Shown here in pieces: positions 12,901 to 22,200 of a stretch of DNA of 64,000 nucleotides (position 1 is its first letter; each line of letters opens with the position of its first letter). Under the pieces are notes generated by a model, which did not search any database, was not told the origin of the DNA, and saw nothing but the letters and a program-made list of their open reading frames with translations. Made by a program: the position numbers and the translations under genes. Source of the stretch: Mercenaria mercenaria (taxonomy: Eukaryota > Mollusca > Bivalvia > Venerida > Veneridae); NCBI RefSeq assembly GCF_021730395.1, contig NC_069367.1, positions 14,506,501 through 14,570,500 on the forward strand. The letters are read 5' to 3'.

Positions 12901-13605
12901 TATGACAAGGTTTTTATTCAAACAAATTATTTTAAAACATCAACGGGCTGCATGATGCTGGACAAAATGTACAACCCTGATCAGGACAAAATGTGTACAA
13001 GTAACAAAATACATGTTCCGAGACATTATTTTCCAAATACAAGTTTCCGTCCGAAATTGTTTGAAGTACAAGTTTGCAACAAAAAAAGCTTGAACAAGAT
13101 ATATTTGAGTATAAAACAATCTAAGAAGCATGTAGAACCAATCTTTTAAAACAGTCTTCACAATCAGTTGTCTTTTCACGTTGAAGGGTTCCAGAACAGG
13201 CTGGTTTGATCATAATGATTAAAAAATCGGCAAGAAACGAGCTCGTTCAAATATCAAAACATGGACATGACCCATCTTTTACCTTCAATAACTTTGACAA
13301 TTCGAAACCGAGTGTAACGCAGATATAGAACTGACGCAATGCACATATCCGTAAAGTTCAAAATACCATAGAAACCCACTTACTTGATATAAAAAAACAC
13401 ACAAAAACAAACGGACGTGCGATAATTTTAGCAAATATCCGCCATTTTGTAAGTTTGCAACCATTTTGCTCGCTTGAAGTAATTGTGCAACCACTTTACG
13501 TCCTGTCCCTTGACAGTTGGTGTATCACCTACCTGGATTAAAATCTTCTATCAGCCAATAACCGAGAAGCATTCCGCTTAAAACTACAACCACTTCCTTT
13601 AACAT
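3863..13605 (-). CDS. short-chain dehydrogenase/reductase, 11-beta-hydroxysteroid dehydrogenase 1-like (six exons)
   Basis: Minus-strand gene with coding exons 13533-13605, 11484-11614, 10413-10511, 9893-10106, 4710-4847 and 3863-3948, all joined in phase at GT/AG borders (247 codons so far). The first 20 residues are hydrophobic (MLKEVVVVLSGMLLGYWLIE), a likely ER signal anchor as in HSD11B1. The cofactor motif TGASTGIG is in exon 2, then VVITARRENKL. Exon 4 has LGDLDIIVLNH, the catalytic-tetrad Asn in TVNFESYIHLASYALP and the Ser in TIVNSICG. Exon 5 supplies YSEAK and FALDGFFSALRQEL. Family members reduce or oxidise steroid or other carbonyls with NADP(H). About 40 C-terminal residues are missing from the firm model. 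The substrate cannot be read from the sequence. Confidence 0.85.
4710..4847 (-). CDS. SDR gene exon 5 (catalytic Tyr and Lys)
   Basis: Acceptor TTTTTTTCAG and strong donor ATTA|GTAAGT, phase 1 in and out. It reads GKFAASLTASYSEAKFALDG, FFSALRQELMTHNSGISITQ and CVLGYI. YSEAK is the YxxxK active site. It lies 5 kb from exon 4, across the inverted-repeat elements, and falls within no long open frame. Confidence 0.85.
5750..6090. mobile_element. short TIR element (MITE) in an SDR intron
   Basis: The left end 'aggcctacaaaaattctttg' plus 'tttccggta' is the inverse of the right end 'taccggaaacaaataatttt' plus 'tttacgcct'. Terminal inverted repeats are about 30 bp and the whole is about 340 bp. Inner sequence repeats 'agggtaggt...gtcgg' near both ends. 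No coding capacity. Confidence 0.65.
6195..6308. repeat. perfect-looking hairpin, about 43-bp arms
   Basis: 'gatccaatatgtaaaatact' then 'ggac' at 6214-6237 is mirrored by 'gtccagtattttacatattg' then 'gatc' at 6266-6289, and the match continues outward through 'ataag' to 'ttatat'. The loop is 28 bp and GC-rich ('cgaagcgcgtcaacgcagag'). Confidence 0.8.
8030..8340. repeat. dispersed mollusc-type repeat, two diverged units
   Basis: 'acttgaaaagtatta' followed about 40 bp later by 'aatcata.aggccattga' occurs at 8106 and again at 8256, a period near 150 bp. The first unit begins with 'gtccgtccttccgtccgtcc', a common lead-in for this repeat type. The 7873-8160 open frame is repeat. Confidence 0.6.
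8374..9369. mobile_element. long inverted repeat (foldback), 350-bp arms and 293-bp loop
   Basis: Left arm 8374-8724 and right arm 9018-9369 are near-exact reverse complements with only a handful of mismatches by eye. Outer ends read 'gcacaggagcctgaaattct' and its inverse; inner ends are 'acttcgat' and 'atcgaagt'. Both arms hold TGACGTCA. The loop 8725-9017 has no recognised content. It lies in intron 4 of the SDR gene. The 9219-9494 open frame is in the right arm and is not taken as a gene. Confidence 0.85.
9600..9817. mobile_element. nested inverted repeat (MITE-like) with ATATTGGACT ends
   Basis: The outer pair is 'atattggactgctttcat' (about 9603) with 'attgaaagcagtccaatat' (about 9797). 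The inner pair is 'atattggactacacgaaaac' (9672) with 'gttttcctcgtgcagtccaa' (9708). 'agtccaatatt' recurs twice between. About 218 bp, non-coding. Confidence 0.6.
9893..10106 (-). CDS. SDR gene exon 4 (catalytic Asn and Ser)
   Basis: Acceptor CTTGCAG, donor GCG|GTATAA, phase 0 in and 1 out. It encodes AAVQMLGDLDIIVLNHVFYL, the catalytic Asn in TVNFESY, ASYALPHLDKSNGRITIVNS with the catalytic Ser, and ICG. LNH in place of NNAG is typical of the 11-beta-HSD1 branch. Confidence 0.9.
10413..10511 (-). CDS. SDR gene exon 3
   Basis: Exactly 33 codons, phase 0 at both ends, acceptor CTGCAG and donor GAG|GTTGAA. Contains VTEQCRKTGSREQVYDYVVA then DMTELDSIETVVE. VVADMTE matches the SDR beta-4 region (the D-M that contacts adenine). 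Confidence 0.85.
10685..10745. repeat. TG-rich low-complexity stretch
   Basis: Imperfect TG/TGTT repeats, e.g. 'gtgtgtgtatgtgtgtg'. The two opposed open frames here (10652-10898) are products of it. Confidence 0.7.
11484..11614 (-). CDS. SDR gene exon 2 (nucleotide-binding motif)
   Basis: Acceptor TTTCAG before 11614 and donor GAG|GTAATT. It reads AELKGKRVFITGASTGIGEQ followed by LAYQFSKIGASVVITARREN and KLKE. TGASTGIG is the glycine-rich cofactor loop of classical SDRs; the Arg pair after ITA suits NADP(H). Confidence 0.9.
12609..13513. mobile_element. non-autonomous TIR element, about 905 bp, in SDR intron 1
   Basis: The left end 'tcaaggggcaggacgtgaag' plus 'tggctgcaca' (12609-12638) is mirrored at the right end by 'tgtgcaaccactttacgtcc' plus 'tgtcccttga' (13484-13513), a 30-bp terminal inverted repeat with few mismatches. 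Inside there is only AT-rich sequence with opposed short frames at 12940-13179; no transposase is seen. The right end lies 19 bp downstream of the exon 1 donor. Confidence 0.65.
13533..13605 (-). CDS. SDR gene exon 1 (signal anchor)
   Basis: ATG at 13605 opens a 24-codon exon ending NP|G at a GTAGGT donor. Residues 5-18 are hydrophobic (VVVVLSGMLLGYWL), suiting an N-terminal membrane anchor. The frame joins exon 2 in phase 1. Confidence 0.8.
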
Positions 13606-14259
13606 GTCTCCGTGATTCAGCGACTTTGTTTTTATTTAAACACCATTTATACTGGTTGCATCAAGTGTGAAATACTTTCAAGGTGAATTAAACCAACTGT
13701 TAACATGAGGTAAAGTCAAGCAAATTTTGTATCGGTTGTACTTTATTAACATATAAAAACACATAAAACTGTCATTACTATTATAAGTCCGCACAGTGTC
13801 ATTTAAAAAACAGTGTATCTCTGTCTATTTTTAGAATGACCCGATAACAGCCAGGTTTACAGGTTAATAAGTCAGTGTGTATGATGTTATACGTATTTTT
13901 ACAAACATTTTTCAAGCATGTCCTAGAGTTGGTTGAAAACTTTGTGATGATCAAAATGCAGCGCTTTTATACCAAATAGCTCCGGTTGTAGATTATCTGA
14001 TTATACTTTAGATTGATTATACTAAGATCTACATTAGTTGTATAAAAAATAATATTTCAGAAAAAAATAAATAAAATTAAATCACCTACTCTCATTGGTG
14101 AAAAACAAACATTACACCAAGTGAAAATAAAGCGCATGTGAAAATAAAGCGCATGTCATTGAAGCCTATGTATATGAGAACTGAAAGGACACCACCTGAT
14201 TGAAATCAATGTTAAATAAAAAACAAATTACAAATATGTAAGTTATATAAATTGTTCTA

Positions 14260-15098
14260 TACGGAAGAGCATTAGTGCCAAGTGCATATTATTTATATAG
14301 TAACTCGAAATTTTGAGTTACTAAGTCGAAATTTCAATTTAATATCTCGAAATTTCGAGTTACGTATATCGAAATTTCAAGTTACTAAGTCGAAATTTCG
14401 AGCTACTAAGTCGAAATTTCAAGTTAATAACACCAAAGTTCGACTTCGTATCTTGCCATTTTTTATCCGCAAAATTTGAACGTCTGTCCGTCTGTCAAAG
14501 GCCAAAAATGTAGTGGACGACTTTTACTCTCCGAAGTGGAATCAACTATCTACACATCCATATATTGTACCCAGCATGTAGCGACTTGAACATATACTAC
14601 CATACATCAATGTATGACCTACTCCGTAGCCTCTAGAACTACTCCAGATTTCAAACTTTATCCAGGATATATACCTTTATTTACATGTATAGTATGTTCA
14701 AGTGGTAGGGGCTCGAACTAGGTCGAAAACCTTCCAGATATGGTCAAAACAGTGAAATGTTCCAAGTTTGATTACTTCCAGGTCACCTTCTTTGACCTCT
14801 CCTCAATACCTACATCTATCCAAGTACCCAGTCTTGGTCATACTCATTACTACACGTTCAAGTAGGGTATGTCTATATTTCCTTGCCATATGGTCTCAAA
14901 CTAGGTCGAAAACCTTCCAGACTTAAACATGGTTTAAATAGTGATATATTTTTAAGCAAACGCTGCCCTGTCATCTTAATCATATGACCCTGTAGGGCTA
15001 CCCGATGGATACGCCAGGACCTACACATCAACTTGTAGTTAGTAACTCAAAATTTCGAGTTAATAAATAACAAACACCTCGCACTTATGCTCTTCCGT
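14260..15098. mobile_element. TIR element with CGAAATTTCG array, about 840 bp
   Basis: 'tacggaagagcattagtg' at 14260 is mirrored by 'cacttatgctcttccgta' at 15082-15099. The inverted match resumes as 'aactcgaaattttgagttac' (left) and a close inverse (right, about 15037-15060). Just inside the left end is a tandem run (14300-14430) of about 24-bp units 'ctaagtcgaaatttcgagtt'. The centre repeats 'aactaggtcgaaaaccttcc' twice (14719, 14903). The 14282-14479 frame is the array, not a gene. Confidence 0.65.
14300..14430. repeat. tandem 24-bp repeat of palindromic CGAAATTTCG
   Basis: About five to six units, each with 'tcgaaatttcgag' or 'tcgaaatttcaag' and a 'ttactaag' spacer. The core is its own reverse complement. 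Confidence 0.8.
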
Positions 15099-15099
15099 A

Positions 15100-18000
15100 G
15101 TTCTATGTGTATAAAACAATTTCTCTTTTTTTTGAGAACGAAGTGGTGAAAACAGAATTCTCATTCATGAACATCTTTCTTATTTTATAAGAAGGTTTAA
15201 AGTTTAGTTTAAACAAACAAAACATCAGCAGCCTGTTAGCCAATTCAGTTGGGCCAATCAAAATTTTGCGAGTTCGATCTCTGCGACAATTTGACCAGAG
15301 AGAATACATCCGAACTGTTGTTCTCTGTCCAAATTTTGTGGGGAAGTTGTATGTTAGATTACATTTTTGCATAAACTACTTTTTTCACTGAATCCGCCCA
15401 CTTTTTTGTATTAACGGGAGAAAAATCGTATACAAACAAGGCAATTCCCGTGCTAATAATACACTATTTTTATTTTTGAAATGCTTTTCCTGGGACGGAC
15501 ATACATCCTTGCGCAAACTGATATCTGATATCTGTGTCTTGATCCTTCCATAACAACCTCTTTTTTATAGCACAAAAGATGCATTCTAATCCATAGTATG
15601 CTTTGTTGCATCAGTTTGCTACTAAAAAATGCACTGTCTTTACTCGCTTCTGCCCCTGTTTACACCCCTTTTTTAAAACATAATTTAGCGTCGTTCAATT
15701 TGTTGATAACCCTGAAAGTATTGAATTGCGTGCAACTTGTGCGATTGTTTGTTTTTAGGAATCATGAATGTTTTTGGGAAGTATCAGTCGGTATGTTTTT
15801 ATCTAATTTCTAGCAGAATTCATATAAATCTTGAAAGCTATTCACTGCGTTCTTACTAATCCGTACACGAAGTGTTTTCGTACTTAAGGGGACGCATACT
15901 TTGAAATTAGAAAAAAGTGGGTGGGGTATGATAAAATTTACCTGCAAAAAAGTACAAGGTTTTGGTACATGAAATGAATACTGTTTCAACTGTTATAAGT
16001 ACACAAAGGATTGCTCACTAAAATAAAAATGAGAAAACTGAAACAAGAAAGTTATTGTTGAATTACATAAGACTTATTGTGTACATTCAAAGTCAACAAT
16101 TAAGACTTTTTGGTGCGAAAATAATAGTGCTTCACCTTGTCCAAACATTTATCAATGACCTACAGATTCTAATTTTAAAGAAAGAATGTGAAATATGGTC
16201 ACTGTCTTGCTTTTCATTTCGCATATGTAAGCTAAAACACATTATTTAGTTTGTTTACAAAGTAGTGCATAAGAAAAGATACGGTGGTCAAGGAATGCCA
16301 CATTCCAAAACTAAAAGAGTATATTCCCATTAATACATTAAACATTTATCGTTACAGAAGTCTAGTGGCTTACAATAAGGGCCTAGAAATGTTGCCATTA
16401 TTAATTTTTAACTTGGTATTCATGAACTACAATGCACTTAAATATCAAAACACATTCAACAAACTTTTGAAAATGTATTGTCTTAAAAATCCCTAAAATA
16501 AGGTATGAAATTTGGTTGAGAGGTCCAATCAATGTGTATATGTGCAAAAGTAACATTCTAATCTTGTTCACAAAATTTACTAATACACAGCAGGCATGTC
16601 AATGATCAAAACTGGACGAATATACAGTTATCCTCACTTTAATGTCATTTATAATTTGTCCTTGAATTCTCCACCATACTTTTCATAACTCTGTTTGCAC
16701 GAGTTGCACGAGAATGCTGTCATTCACGTAAAAAATTGGGTCAAATAAGTTGTAAATGCAATATCATCTAAACGTAATTAATGGATTATGCAGTTCAAGA
16801 TAAACTTTATCTCATAACGTAACGAACATGTATAATTTTGTAACAACAACTTTACTTACACTGCTTTAAGTAGCAGTCGGTTTATAAGTGATTTTATTGA
16901 TTCATTTTGTGTTTTGTTATTGTTGTCAAAAAGTATAATGGAAGTGCCTCACAACTGAAGCGGAAACCAGTTTGATGCGCAAAGTAGTTCAATGTAAGTA
17001 ACATTTTTTGACAAATGTCCACAGAAATTAATAATTTTCTAATATTAAAGACGAATATCTGAATAGGATTCATTATTTGATAAGAAATTATAATCATCGA
17101 CATGTTTTTTTAAAAATCGTACACGTGCTGACACCTAAGTTGTCTCCCGTTGTTTATTAGAGTTACCTTTCGTCCGGCGCAGTAATACATTTGCAGTGAA
17201 TCGCCGAGAAGTCGTGGGAAAATTAAAAACCATGTAAATAAACTAAAATTAACCACCTTTTCAAGATGAATTTCAAGTGATCGTCATTATGCATTTAACC
17301 CGCCTGACCTGTGTAGCATCTTATGTCTGTTCTAAGGTATTCATTGTGTAGAATGTCATGTTATGCCCTTGCAATGCTAATCCCACTCTGATTTTTTTTG
17401 TTTACATTTTTATCAATGAGAAATATGGCGTCCATCCCGAGCTGAAATGACGTGGCGTTAAATTTTTTCATGTTTAAGCAAACCTGGTGTGTTAGAAAGA
17501 AAATCTCATCCCTTCAACATTATTTGGAACACTGTTATTGTAAAAAACCTGTTTTTTCCTTATACAAAAGCTTAATATTTTGTGTTGAATGTACTTTCAC
17601 AAAGACCTCTGTTTTCCTATTACATTCATAGTACCACATCCTTATCCACAAAATACTGAATATTACAGGTGTCCATCAGTATTATATCAGTTTAGGAATA
17701 TGTTTTTTATTTTCCCACCATCGATTTCTTGAATATGCACCCCTTCCGCATTTCTGTATGAACTGTGAATGTAGCAATATGCGAACCCTTAAAATAAACC
17801 GAATGTAAGTTATTATTCTTGAAATTTTGTTCATGTTTACAAAAGTTTCAAGTAATATGCAAAATTATGGGTAATGTCACGTTTGTAATAACGGGAAATA
17901 AAAAAATGTTTTAAAACCTTCAGTTCAAGCGTATGCTTTTGGTAGTGTTGTTGATTTCTGGGCCCCGGTTATGGATATTTAAAACATGTTTACCATTTCT

Positions 18001-20340
18001 AAGAACAACAGAATGGTAATTAAAAATGAACCGGAATCGTTAAGTCATCACATTTTTATGCAAGAATAGCGACAATACACGTTTGTTTTGTTATTAACGT
18101 CTGCAGAAGTAAAATTATAATTTCTCTGTTATAAACCAGTTTCGGGCGGTTTTCGGGTGCACCAAGTTATAGGGTATGCCTCTTTAAATGTATAATTACG
18201 CGTTAGTAATGACAAATTTCAATTAATAGAAAAAGCTGGAACAACATTAACTAACTTGAGCTGTCTTCCTCGAACGTAACTGTAAAAAAGAAATTATATA
18301 AAGTTTTAGAAATAAAAATTAAACGGGCCTGGGAATCGAACTCGCTACGAAGAGTACGAACGACTGGCCAACGAGGAATTAGTGTTCTGCATCTGATACA
18401 TCGTATATGGTCTTTATATTTTATTATTCTTTTCTTTGTTTACATTTCAAAACGCCATAATACTGTGTGATACCTATAGGAGTTGTTTACTTCATTTAAT
18501 GTGTGCATGAGACTGATGAGTAGATGTCTTCATGCGTACTGAATATGCAAATTTAGTATAAGCGGTATGAGTATTGAAGTTAAATATGCGTCTAAAAGGG
18601 TAGCTTTTTTTAACGAAATGAAATATTTTTTGTGATAAATATGTTTCCATTTCTGTGCGTGTGTCAGCTTCAAAAGTAATTATCCTTTCTTCATCAGTAG
18701 ATTTCTGCCATTTCGTTCTGGTGGGTTGACTAGTAGTGAGATTAGTTATCATTTAGATCAAATGGTTTCCATCAACTGCATTTTAGACTATGATATAATG
18801 TCTTTGCTGTAATCCATGGATAGATCAACTTAGTGTTCTCTACACATCTGACATCAGGATTGCTTCCGCATGACAATAGAGAAAAAAACTGGCAACGAAC
18901 TGGCAACTTAATGACCATATTTGACATTTCGGACATTCCAGTGTGTGGACAGCTTCTTACCAGTCTATCGCCAAACTGACAATAGACTAAACTTGTCATA
19001 ACATTTGAAATAAATCTTGCAACATACTGGCTTTAGTATGACTATAACTCAAACAACTGACAATAGAAAATAATGTTTGGTATCAAACTGGCAACAGTAT
19101 TACAAGAGGTAGAACTTCGGATTTCAATGTATAGTCAGTCAGTCTATGGTCTTACTAACAAAGAAACTGGGAACTAATGACATTCATTATCAGGAGCATA
19201 CAGCATGGAATCTCCTTTTAAGGGAATAGTTGGAGTTACGATTTAGCAATACACGGGTTGTTTTGCAACATTAATGGATGCCATCAATTATGAAAATGTA
19301 CCATTTACAGTACAACTAAATTGTATAAAGTAGGGTCCTTTGTTTCAAAATTCTAAAATGTTTCCAAAATACCCGTAATCTTAATAATTGTAGTAAGCGA
19401 ACAAATTGTTTTTGATTTATTCAAAGTCAGTCAGGTAAACAAAGTTGATACTTTAAAGGCAGGGGGAATTTTCTCCTGTCTGTTTAAAACAATATCATTT
19501 CATAGCAATCTCAGATTTCAATTGTATTACCAGTAGTAATACAGCAATTTTTCAGTGTAAGTCCAGTATTATACTAGTATTATATTACCATAACAACTTT
19601 TTCTTATTAAAGACAAAGCTTTCTAAATGAAGCACAATTGCAGGAGGCGCAGGAATTAGGAACCATTCAACTTTATGCATGGTAGTTATTACTCGAACTT
19701 TCGGACACCAATGCATGTAAAATTAACATGTCTGTTCTTGTATCTGAGACTTGTCATTCAGATGTACACTACATGTATAATGTCAATTAGACAAAAATGT
19801 CATTAAGTAGCATGAGTGTAAATATAAAAGTGAAAAATAGAAGAGGCATTTGAAACATTGTACATCTACCCAAACCTGTCACACAGGAATCGATACTGGA
19901 ATAAAAAGACAGAACAAACCTTACGTTGTTGTAAAAACTCAAAATAGAGATGTAACACAAAGTACATTCGCAACAACATCCGTAACGTAGGGTGTGGAAA
20001 GGTACGGACAAAAAGCAAGTTGTAACCTTAGATTGCAGTACCGCGGAGAAGGGATCGCGTTTGACTCTAGTGACAACATACCTAATAACCAAATAAAATT
20101 GGAACCTTAAAAGCACTATACGATAAGAAGCATGACGAAAATCAGTACGCTTTTGTATACTTTCAAGACGCTATTCGGTTTAGTATGATCTTATCCAAAG
20201 CTTGTTTTCATTTCCCTTATCTCAATCATTGCCATAAATTGTCTTATTTTAATTAATAAGACACCTACATTTCAACATAAACGAGAAACCGTCAAAGAGA
20301 CCTATCAAATGTCCTGTGGTCTTACACTTTCAAAATGAAC
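15100..20340. other. 5.2 kb without a recognised gene
   Basis: AT-rich sequence with many stops on both strands. Short open frames at 15598-15813, 16055-16249, 18492-18752, 18772-18999 and 19787-20116 lack known motifs and clear splice borders. A tRNA-like fragment lies at 18328-18385 and loose 'actggcaac' repetition at 18885-19100. Otherwise nothing is seen. Confidence 0.6.
18328..18385 (-). repeat. tRNA-like fragment, possible SINE head
   Basis: On the minus strand 'ttggccagtcgtt' fits a pol III A box, and about 25 bp later 'gagttcgattcccaggcc' fits a B box and T arm. The rest does not fold as a full tRNA by eye, so a SINE remnant is more likely than a tRNA gene. Confidence 0.35.
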
Positions 20341-20399
20341 TAGAACTGTTGGCCTTTCGGCTAAATTGTACCGCCGTTACACTGTACGAAATACAATGT

Positions 20400-21090
20400 A
20401 AATGTCTGTTATGCACATTCAGGTCACAAAAAGAGCCATAACTCCCCCAAAATGTATTAATAGTAACTGAATGAAACTTGGCCTGAATTTCATATTCCTA
20501 TACATGTACCAAAACTGAATTCAATCCATTAAACTTTTCAAAAGTTATCGAACTGACATCGACATTTTGTAAAATTTTCAGTCGACAATGGACCATCCGC
20601 CAGTTATGGTAGATTATAACTGCATTCTATAAGATGTACCCAAACTAAATTCAACCAATTCTATTGAACGGACATCGGCATTTTGTAAAATTTTCAGTCA
20701 AAAATGGGCCATCGGCCAGTTATGATAGGTTTTAACTGCATTCTATAAACTGTACTCAAACTAAAAACAGTCTATTCTATTGTACGGTCATCGACATTTT
20801 GCTGAAATTTAAGTCGAAAAGGGGCCGTAGTTTTGCCGGCAATAGATGTATTGTAACCGAAATCGAACAGAACCTCCATTTTATAACGGTTGCCATGAAA
20901 CTAAATCAAATCCACTCATCCTATCAAGAGTTATCGAACTGTCATCAACATATTGTTGAAGGTCAAAAGGGGGCCATATAAGTCTTGCAAATATAGGAGG
21001 ATTGTAACCACAATCATCATCCACCTGTATGTGAACAAAACAAAACAAACTCAATCCATTCATCCTTTCAAGTGTATCAAAAAGGCACTG
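20400..21090. repeat. diverged tandem repeat, unit about 118-150 bp
   Basis: 'catcgacattttgtaaaatt' and variants occur at about 20557, 20675, 20788 and 20943, each preceded by an 'attgaacgg' or 'atcgaactg' motif and followed by a '(a)atggnccat' type stretch. Typical of intergenic mollusc arrays; the overlapping frames at 20799 and 20881 are not genes. Confidence 0.65.
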
Positions 21091-21556
21091 ACGCACCAAC
21101 ATATTGACTCGTATATACCAAAGTCGTGATTTCCGGAACACACACTTGAAGTCGCATATCTGTGATCACGTGTTATATTAAATGCTGAATCAATCCGACG
21201 AGCTCGTGTATGTTAAAGGAAATTCCTTAACGGATTTTGCAACAGTTCGAACTATTGTAAGATTACTTTGGGTCGTGACCCTGTTGATGGGACACAAACT
21301 TTTCTAGCTGACGTTAATTGTTAAATTATCTGCTTTTAGCCGGTCTTTTCTCATCAACTGGAAAGTGGAGCTCTTAAATAAGACAATGTTTAGCTAAATT
21401 AACTTTCTGAAGAACAGTCACGAAATTGTGTACATGTGTATAGAAACATGACTTCACTTAGGGAGTTTATCAGTCTTTAAAGGTTAAAACTCTGTAGGTT
21501 TATAGCGTCATTCGTAGTTTGCTTATCAGAGGACGTTTTACTATGTTAAGATAAGC

Positions 21557-21563
21557 ATGTTTG
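21557..21563 (+). CDS. LU gene exon 1 (start codon, inferred)
   Basis: ATGTTTG followed by an ideal GTAAGT donor. It is chosen because its phase-1 end joins exon 2 to give a proper signal peptide. An upstream ATG at 21543 meets a stop at once. As a 7-nt coding piece it is the least certain exon of the model. Confidence 0.5.
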
Positions 21564-22163
21564 GTAAGTACATTAGACAAATTATATAAGCCATTTTGTT
21601 ATTTTTCCTTAAATTTTAAATATTAAAAGACGATCGATAGATTGTAGAACGAATTAAGTCATAAATGCCACGCTAATTGAGTACTTTTATTTATAAGTAA
21701 TTCATAAAATCCACAGCAAAAATAATTGACATTTACAGATTTTATGTAGAAGGGACCATCCCAGTGTATATTTACATACTAACATAACCGTCCTACTCGA
21801 AATTTTATACTGTTATAATGCAGTTCAATTGTGCTAATCTACAAATCTTGCTCAATTGGATAACGTTTGTCTGAATTCGATTGAATAAAACTTGAATAAC
21901 CAAGTGTTATAGACGTTTGAATTATCAAGACTGCTCACTTTAACTGGCATGTCAGATTTCTTTTTTACGTTTTCATGTAGTGAATAGGTAAATGATTTTG
22001 CATGTGATATTCAAATCGTGCGTTTAACTGACATGGTTTATTTCCTTTAAATTCAATTAAGTTTACAACTTGCTTCGTGGGGTAGGTATGTAGGTTGGGT
22101 AGGGCGGATTGGTAGGCTGACAGGCAGGCAGAAGGCAGACAGATAGGTAGGTAGGTAGTTTGG

Positions 22164-22200
<37 letters not shown>

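Noticed and set aside
14300-14430. CRISPR-like regular repeats
   Set aside because: Eukaryotic context, repeats adjoin without unique spacers, and the unit is part of a TIR element.
18328-18385. Functional tRNA gene
   Set aside because: A and B boxes are present but acceptor and anticodon stems do not form by eye; kept only as a SINE-like fragment.
19787-20116. 109-aa open frame
   Set aside because: Hydrophobic, low complexity, no family features or supporting exons.
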